From: Schlesneria sp. DSM 10557
GTDB lineage: Bacteria > Planctomycetota > Planctomycetia > Planctomycetales > Planctomycetaceae
Direction: 5' to 3'
Assembly: GCF_041860085.1 (NCBI RefSeq)
Contig: NZ_CP124747.1
Location: forward strand, 1,426,001 to 1,490,000
DNA: 64,000 nt
The number at the start of each line of letters is the position of its first letter. Position 1 is the stretch's first letter. The notes under the pieces are model-generated. The model was not told the origin of the DNA. It ran no database searches and saw nothing but the letters and a program-made list of their open reading frames with translations. Below, piece after piece: positions 60,416-64,000 of the stretch. Made by a program: the position numbers and the translations under genes.

Positions 60416-60439
60416 TGACACCCGTGAAAACAGGTGTCA
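60416..60439 (-). terminator. Stem-loop after the ornithine-cyclodeaminase-family gene
   Basis: TGACACC (60416-60422) pairs with GGTGTCA (60433-60439) around a 10-nt loop. It begins 17 bp beyond the stop of the minus-strand gene. No T-run follows, so efficiency is uncertain. Confidence 0.4.
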
Positions 60440-60455
60440 CGACTCACCGAGGCCC

Positions 60456-61412
60456 TCAGAAGGGGAGGGGTTGTCCGAGCCCTTCCAGACGAGCTCGCTG
60501 ATAGATCCGCACTGCAACTGCCAGGTCTTCCAGTGCTAACCCCACCGACTTGAAAAGAGTAATGTCTTCCGGAACAGCCCGTCCCGTTTCGCGTCCCACA
60601 ACCACCTCACCCAATTCTCGCACTCGAGTCCAGTCCAGACTGCCATCTTCGATGGCGGGAACGAAATCACCAGCCTCCAACTTGCACGCCTCCAGGCTGT
60701 CGCAGACAACATGATCCGCACGACGAATCGTGGTCACATCAATCTCAGCCTTGGTCAGATAGTTGCTTCCGATCGCACTGACGTGCGTTCCCTGTTCCAG
60801 TATATGCCCGTCAAACAAGGGGGCCTTGCTGGTTGTCGCGCACAGGACGATGTCTTTTTCTGCAGCCGCTTCCTCCGGCGAATGCACCGCAACCATTCGG
60901 ACGTTGCAGTACTCAGACATCTCATCCGCAAATCGACTCCGCCGCTCGGCATTGCGACTGTAGACATCGACTCTTTCAATTCGTCGCACGCTGCAAATCG
61001 CCTTTAACTGGGCTCTTGCCTGAAACCCAGTCCCAAAACACCCCACGATCCGGGCATCCGGACGAGCCATATACTTTGTAGCAACCCCGGAAGCCGCTCC
61101 CGTCCGCATTTGCCCCAACAAATTCGCCTCAATTAATGCGACGGGCTGCCCATGTTCCGCATCGGAAAGCGCAAATTGGAACCGGTTCCCCCCCCGAGTC
61201 GTTACGTATGCCTTGTACCCGACGAAATTCAGGTACTCTGCAGCAGCGGACATCATGTGCAGGGTGGAAGTTCCCGCACTGGCTCGACGGCGAGGCTGAT
61301 GGTCTGCCTTTTCAAACGCTAATTGACGAAATGCTTCCTCGACACAATCAATCGCCGTGTCCATATCGAGCAACCAGGCGACGTCTTCCTCAGTCAGATA
61401 GATTGCTGGCAT
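60456..61412 (-). CDS. Ornithine cyclodeaminase/mu-crystallin-family dehydrogenase
   Basis: 318 residues from the ATG at 61412; the ATG at 61418 is equally possible since AGAGG lies 3 or 9 nt ahead. NAD(P)-binding Rossmann fold with the family order: YLTEEDVAWLLDMDTAIDCV, the substrate part GNRFQFALSDAEHGQPVALI, LGQMRTGAASGVATKYMARP (RTGA signature), then IVGCFGTGFQARAQLKAICS (nucleotide loop) and VHSPEEAAAEKDIVLCATTS. Relatives deaminate ornithine, reduce ketimines or make alanine. Which of these applies here is not visible. It is followed by a stem-loop and has no operon partner; the next gene upstream on the strand is the PQQ-propeller protein, 122 bp away. Confidence 0.9.
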   Translation of the reverse strand: MPAIYLTEEDVAWLLDMDTAIDCVEEAFRQLAFEKADHQPRRRASAGTSTLHMMSAAAEYLNFVGYKAYVTTRGGNRFQFALSDAEHGQPVALIEANLLGQMRTGAASGVATKYMARPDARIVGCFGTGFQARAQLKAICSVRRIERVDVYSRNAERRSRFADEMSEYCNVRMVAVHSPEEAAAEKDIVLCATTSKAPLFDGHILEQGTHVSAIGSNYLTKAEIDVTTIRRADHVVCDSLEACKLEAGDFVPAIEDGSLDWTRVRELGEVVVGRETGRAVPEDITLFKSVGLALEDLAVAVRIYQRARLEGLGQPLPF

Positions 61413-61534
61413 TTCCATGAACCTCTCTTGATGCGTACCGAGCATCCCAGTTCTGTGAACTGCAGCCCCTCACATTGAGGAATCTGCCTGCCGGACCCCA
61501 GTCGAAGCGTTTCATACTTCGACTGGTTAGAAGT

Positions 61535-64000
61535 TTACTCAGTGACCAGAACCGCACTTTTCCAAAGTGCCTCCGTTGTCGAACCGTCTGTCGTGGATTG
61601 AATCAATTGAATCAGTCGATCCTGCCCCGCCCACGGGCTCAGGTCAACAGTGATCTCTTTCCAGCCAGGACGAACCGTATTCTTTTCACCGACACTTTGC
61701 TCCAGAATGATTTGATCTGCCACTCGCACGGCCAGTTGCCAGGTCTGTCCCGGTTGATGGCCGACTCGCAGTTGCAGCATCTGCTTTCGTGCAGGTTCTA
61801 AACGAACCCGACTGATCCATCGGGCTGATTGTTCTGGTTCGAGGCGACTCCTCAGCGTCAGCGGCAACCTGTCGGGACCGTCAGACACGACTTGAATGCG
61901 GTTACTGTTCGTGGCGGGATACCAACCGGGGAGCACGGTTTGGATCTCAGCAAATTGAGCTTCCGACAAGCCAAGGTCCCAGTGCGCCAGCGGATCCGAG
62001 ACCGCCTCGGGGGCGACCGTGGCAGAAACCATCACAAACTCGTGGATTTCCCGTTTTGCATTTTTCCACGATTCCCCAACAAGTGACCACCATTTTCCTC
62101 CCGCGGACCACATCGGCCCCATTTGAAACTCATCTCGGGGGGGCACATCGACGAGCGACTCTTGCGTGACTCGCCCCGTCTGAAGATCCCGCCACGTCAG
62201 CAACGGACGTGATCGGCGATCCTCCCGGGTAACGCGACGACTGGTCAGCAAGGTCGTGTCAGCGATGCAACAAGCTTCCAGTCGATTTTTAGACGCCGAG
62301 CGCCACATCACTTTACCAGACCGAGTATCCATGGCCACCAGTTGCGTAGTCGTGTCGGCAATCGCAATCGTGCCGGAGACACCAATGAGTCCCCGTAGAT
62401 TCGCGATTGGCCGTTCCCAGATCGTCATCCCTGACTCGAGACTCAAGCACTGAACTTCGCGGACACCGGGAATCGAGACGACGACCCGGTCAGACTCGAT
62501 CACGGGCGGAGTAACCCGCGTATCTTCCGCCAATTCATCAACGGGTTTCTGCATCAACGTCGATTTTTTGAGCCAGTGCATCACGCCCCGAGCATCAAAA
62601 CAGGCGACCGTTCCTCCCAAAGTACAGACAGCACGCTGATCGTTGACGGCTAGTTGGCCTCCGTACAGTCGATCTTGCGAGTCACGAAGCCCGAACAACG
62701 GACTTGAGCCAATGACGGCTCCCGACGACGGTTCAAACCAGGTTGCCTCAACCTGGACAGTATCTTCATCCCCTCGATCCGCAGTCAGTGCAAACAGGCG
62801 TCCGTTCCAGATCATCGGGTCAGAAACGATGCCCTGGACAGTTCGTTTCTGCCACACGATCTGTCCGTTCTCGCGGCGCAGGCAGGCAAGCTCGACACCC
62901 GCTCTGGTCAAACGTCGTATGAACAGGTGGTCCTCCGTCAACAACGGCTTCATCGGATGGAAGGCCAACGCGTAGGCGTCGCCCTGGTCATTCCCCAGGC
63001 CTCGTGTCCAAAGTTGCCGCCCATCCTCGACGGAGTAAGCGCCGACCTCGAAACGGTTGCTGAGAAACATCTGCTTTTCATCTGCCGTTACGGCGAACTG
63101 CCTGCCGAAGGGATCACCATCGCGATACTCATGGCGACCTGGCAGGTTGCCGGAATCACCGTCAAACTGAGCCCGCCGCTCAAGCCTGTAGAACCCTGGC
63201 AAAATCGAGGGAGCAGGGGAAGGAGACGACGGTCTCAGAAGTCCCGACGGGTTGGGACGCTGGATGACGTCGTCGAGTAGCCTTTGAAATTCAGACCGAG
63301 AGATTTGCGTGCCATTGAAATCAATCGCGTCGACAGTCACTTCATCGAGCCTCGTTCCAGACGATCGGCCACCCGTCGCCTGGGCAAGCAGTTTCCGGGG
63401 AAGGAGTATCGCTTTCCAGCTCGGACTGGCAGCGACGAGTGCTTGATCAAAATGCTGCTCGGCCGCGTCGAACTGCCCGCTGGAAAGCGCAAGATCTCCC
63501 AACCAGAGATGAGCCGATCTTGCTGCATCCGTTCCCATGAACTGGACTGTCGCGGTTTCGAGAGCGGCAACGTCTTTGCGGTTCACCGCAGACTTCACTC
63601 GAATCTGGCCGAGTGGCTCATACTTTTCTTCCATCGTTCGAACCAGACCCGGATACTTCCGGCGTGCATTCTGAATCGCGGTCGACATCGATACATAAAG
63701 CTGCCGATTTTCCAGGTCGGGCAACAGCCCCGGTCCTTCCTGCTCGGCCACCGTCATCAGCGTGCGACAGGCGTCCTCGTAGGCATGACCTGCCAGTGCC
63801 GATTGAAGTTCCGCCCGGATGTTGTAGGCCTCCTTACTGAGGACCGGGACCAGAGGATGACGCTGAGCGACCGGAAGCACGCCTGCCGTGCCGTCGTCCA
63901 GTTGAGGCAGGTTCTCTGCCACGACACATTTGGCCCATTTTGCGTGACGAACGACAGCATCCCCTTCATCCGTCAAACGCGGATCCTGCTGCGGTGACTG
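61535..64000 (-). CDS. PQQ-like beta-propeller protein, 5' end cut by window
   Basis: The frame is open from the stop at 61535 to the window edge, so at least 821 residues are visible and the start lies outside. The first ~250 visible residues are helical and TPR-like (DLALSSGQFDAAEQHFDQAL). A PQQ/BamB-like propeller follows (FEVGAYSVEDGRQLWTRGLG, LACLRRENGQIVWQKRTV, VACFDARGVMHWLKKS, QCLSLESGMTIWERPI, VAMDTRSGKVMWRS). The final ~90 residues (LRVGHQPGQTWQLAVRVADQ, GWKEITVDLSPWAGQDRLIQ) match the C-terminal domain of the exported protein at 35585-38479. It is probably an envelope protein; any signal peptide is beyond the edge. Confidence 0.88.
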   Translation of the reverse strand, partial: QSPQQDPRLTDEGDAVVRHAKWAKCVVAENLPQLDDGTAGVLPVAQRHPLVPVLSKEAYNIRAELQSALAGHAYEDACRTLMTVAEQEGPGLLPDLENRQLYVSMSTAIQNARRKYPGLVRTMEEKYEPLGQIRVKSAVNRKDVAALETATVQFMGTDAARSAHLWLGDLALSSGQFDAAEQHFDQALVAASPSWKAILLPRKLLAQATGGRSSGTRLDEVTVDAIDFNGTQISRSEFQRLLDDVIQRPNPSGLLRPSSPSPAPSILPGFYRLERRAQFDGDSGNLPGRHEYRDGDPFGRQFAVTADEKQMFLSNRFEVGAYSVEDGRQLWTRGLGNDQGDAYALAFHPMKPLLTEDHLFIRRLTRAGVELACLRRENGQIVWQKRTVQGIVSDPMIWNGRLFALTADRGDEDTVQVEATWFEPSSGAVIGSSPLFGLRDSQDRLYGGQLAVNDQRAVCTLGGTVACFDARGVMHWLKKSTLMQKPVDELAEDTRVTPPVIESDRVVVSIPGVREVQCLSLESGMTIWERPIANLRGLIGVSGTIAIADTTTQLVAMDTRSGKVMWRSASKNRLEACCIADTTLLTSRRVTREDRRSRPLLTWRDLQTGRVTQESLVDVPPRDEFQMGPMWSAGGKWWSLVGESWKNAKREIHEFVMVSATVAPEAVSDPLAHWDLGLSEAQFAEIQTVLPGWYPATNSNRIQVVSDGPDRLPLTLRSRLEPEQSARWISRVRLEPARKQMLQLRVGHQPGQTWQLAVRVADQIILEQSVGEKNTVRPGWKEITVDLSPWAGQDRLIQLIQSTTDGSTTEALWKSAVLVTE

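Larger units (their letters stand above)
59766..60455. other. Long intergenic region upstream of rpoD
   Basis: 690 bp between rpoD and the ornithine-cyclodeaminase-family gene, the longest gap in the window. It holds the rpoD ribosome site and a promoter-like TACAAT, and a stem-loop at 60416-60439. Short frames on both strands lack ribosome sites and family resemblance. The AT-rich part near 60200-60240 could contain further promoter elements. No tRNA fold was found. Confidence 0.5.

Overview
The window looks like a piece of a Planctomycetes chromosome (order Planctomycetales or close; my inference, no 16S is present). The case rests on gene content. It has three DUF1501 proteins, a PSD1-type protein carrying DUF1549/DUF1553 and a haem motif, a DUF1559 H-X9-DG pilin-like protein, a PVC-type haem-binding dehydrogenase, a DUF1571 protein, many very long exported proteins, and FG-GAP/ASPIC-UnbV (CRTAC1-like) proteins in four copies. 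Coding density is ordinary. I saw no rRNA, tRNA, CRISPR array, insertion sequence or phage gene.

Layout. (a) 1-15155, plus strand: DUF1501 (cut by the window edge), PSD1 cytochrome, a beta-propeller protein, DUF1501, then three tightly coupled genes: a membrane-anchored pentahaem cytochrome c/TPR protein, a CRTAC1-like protein and a TPR-CRTAC1 fusion. The last two junctions are ATGA overlaps. (b) 15205-19376, minus strand, tail to tail with (a): a formylglycine-generating-enzyme-like lipoprotein, a COX2-like cupredoxin that has lost most CuA ligands, and an SCO1-FG-GAP-ASPIC/UnbV fusion lipoprotein. (c) 19871-26822, plus strand: an unknown membrane protein, a DUF1559 pseudopilin, a small lipoprotein, a second TPR-CRTAC1 fusion and a third DUF1501. 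(d) 27001-35506, mostly housekeeping: bestrophin, DUF2721, methyltransferase, PQQ-propeller membrane protein, PfkB kinase, adenylosuccinate lyase, class IV aminotransferase. (e) 35585-54124, envelope and catabolic genes: a 964-residue exported protein, a MIP channel, DUF58, polysaccharide deacetylase with isochorismatase-like hydrolase, ceramidase-like hydrolase, PVC-type haem protein, DUF1571, CehA-like hydrolase with EF-hands, a flavodoxin-like protein and a phosphodiesterase. (f) 54405-64000: class I/II aminotransferase with an unknown partner, MGMT, a small membrane protein, the primary sigma factor, an ornithine-cyclodeaminase-family enzyme, and a PQQ-propeller protein cut by the right edge.

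The most system-like part is 7421-19376. Two convergent, internally coupled operons both encode exported redox-type proteins: pentahaem cytochrome, SCO1 copper/thiol domain, COX2 fold, FGE fold. Three of the six carry the same FG-GAP plus ASPIC/UnbV module on different N-terminal partners. I infer an envelope redox assembly in which the CRTAC1 module is the common scaffold; no function is demonstrated by sequence alone. A second TPR-CRTAC1/DUF1501 pair at 22436-26822 looks like a partial duplication of the same theme.

Regulation: several convergent gene pairs are separated by strong stem-loops (38477-38505, 47763-47792, 52678-52714). A good sigma-70-like promoter lies at 19752-19780 ahead of the unknown membrane protein. 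Starts were moved downstream from the longest reading frame where a signal peptide or Shine-Dalgarno site required it.
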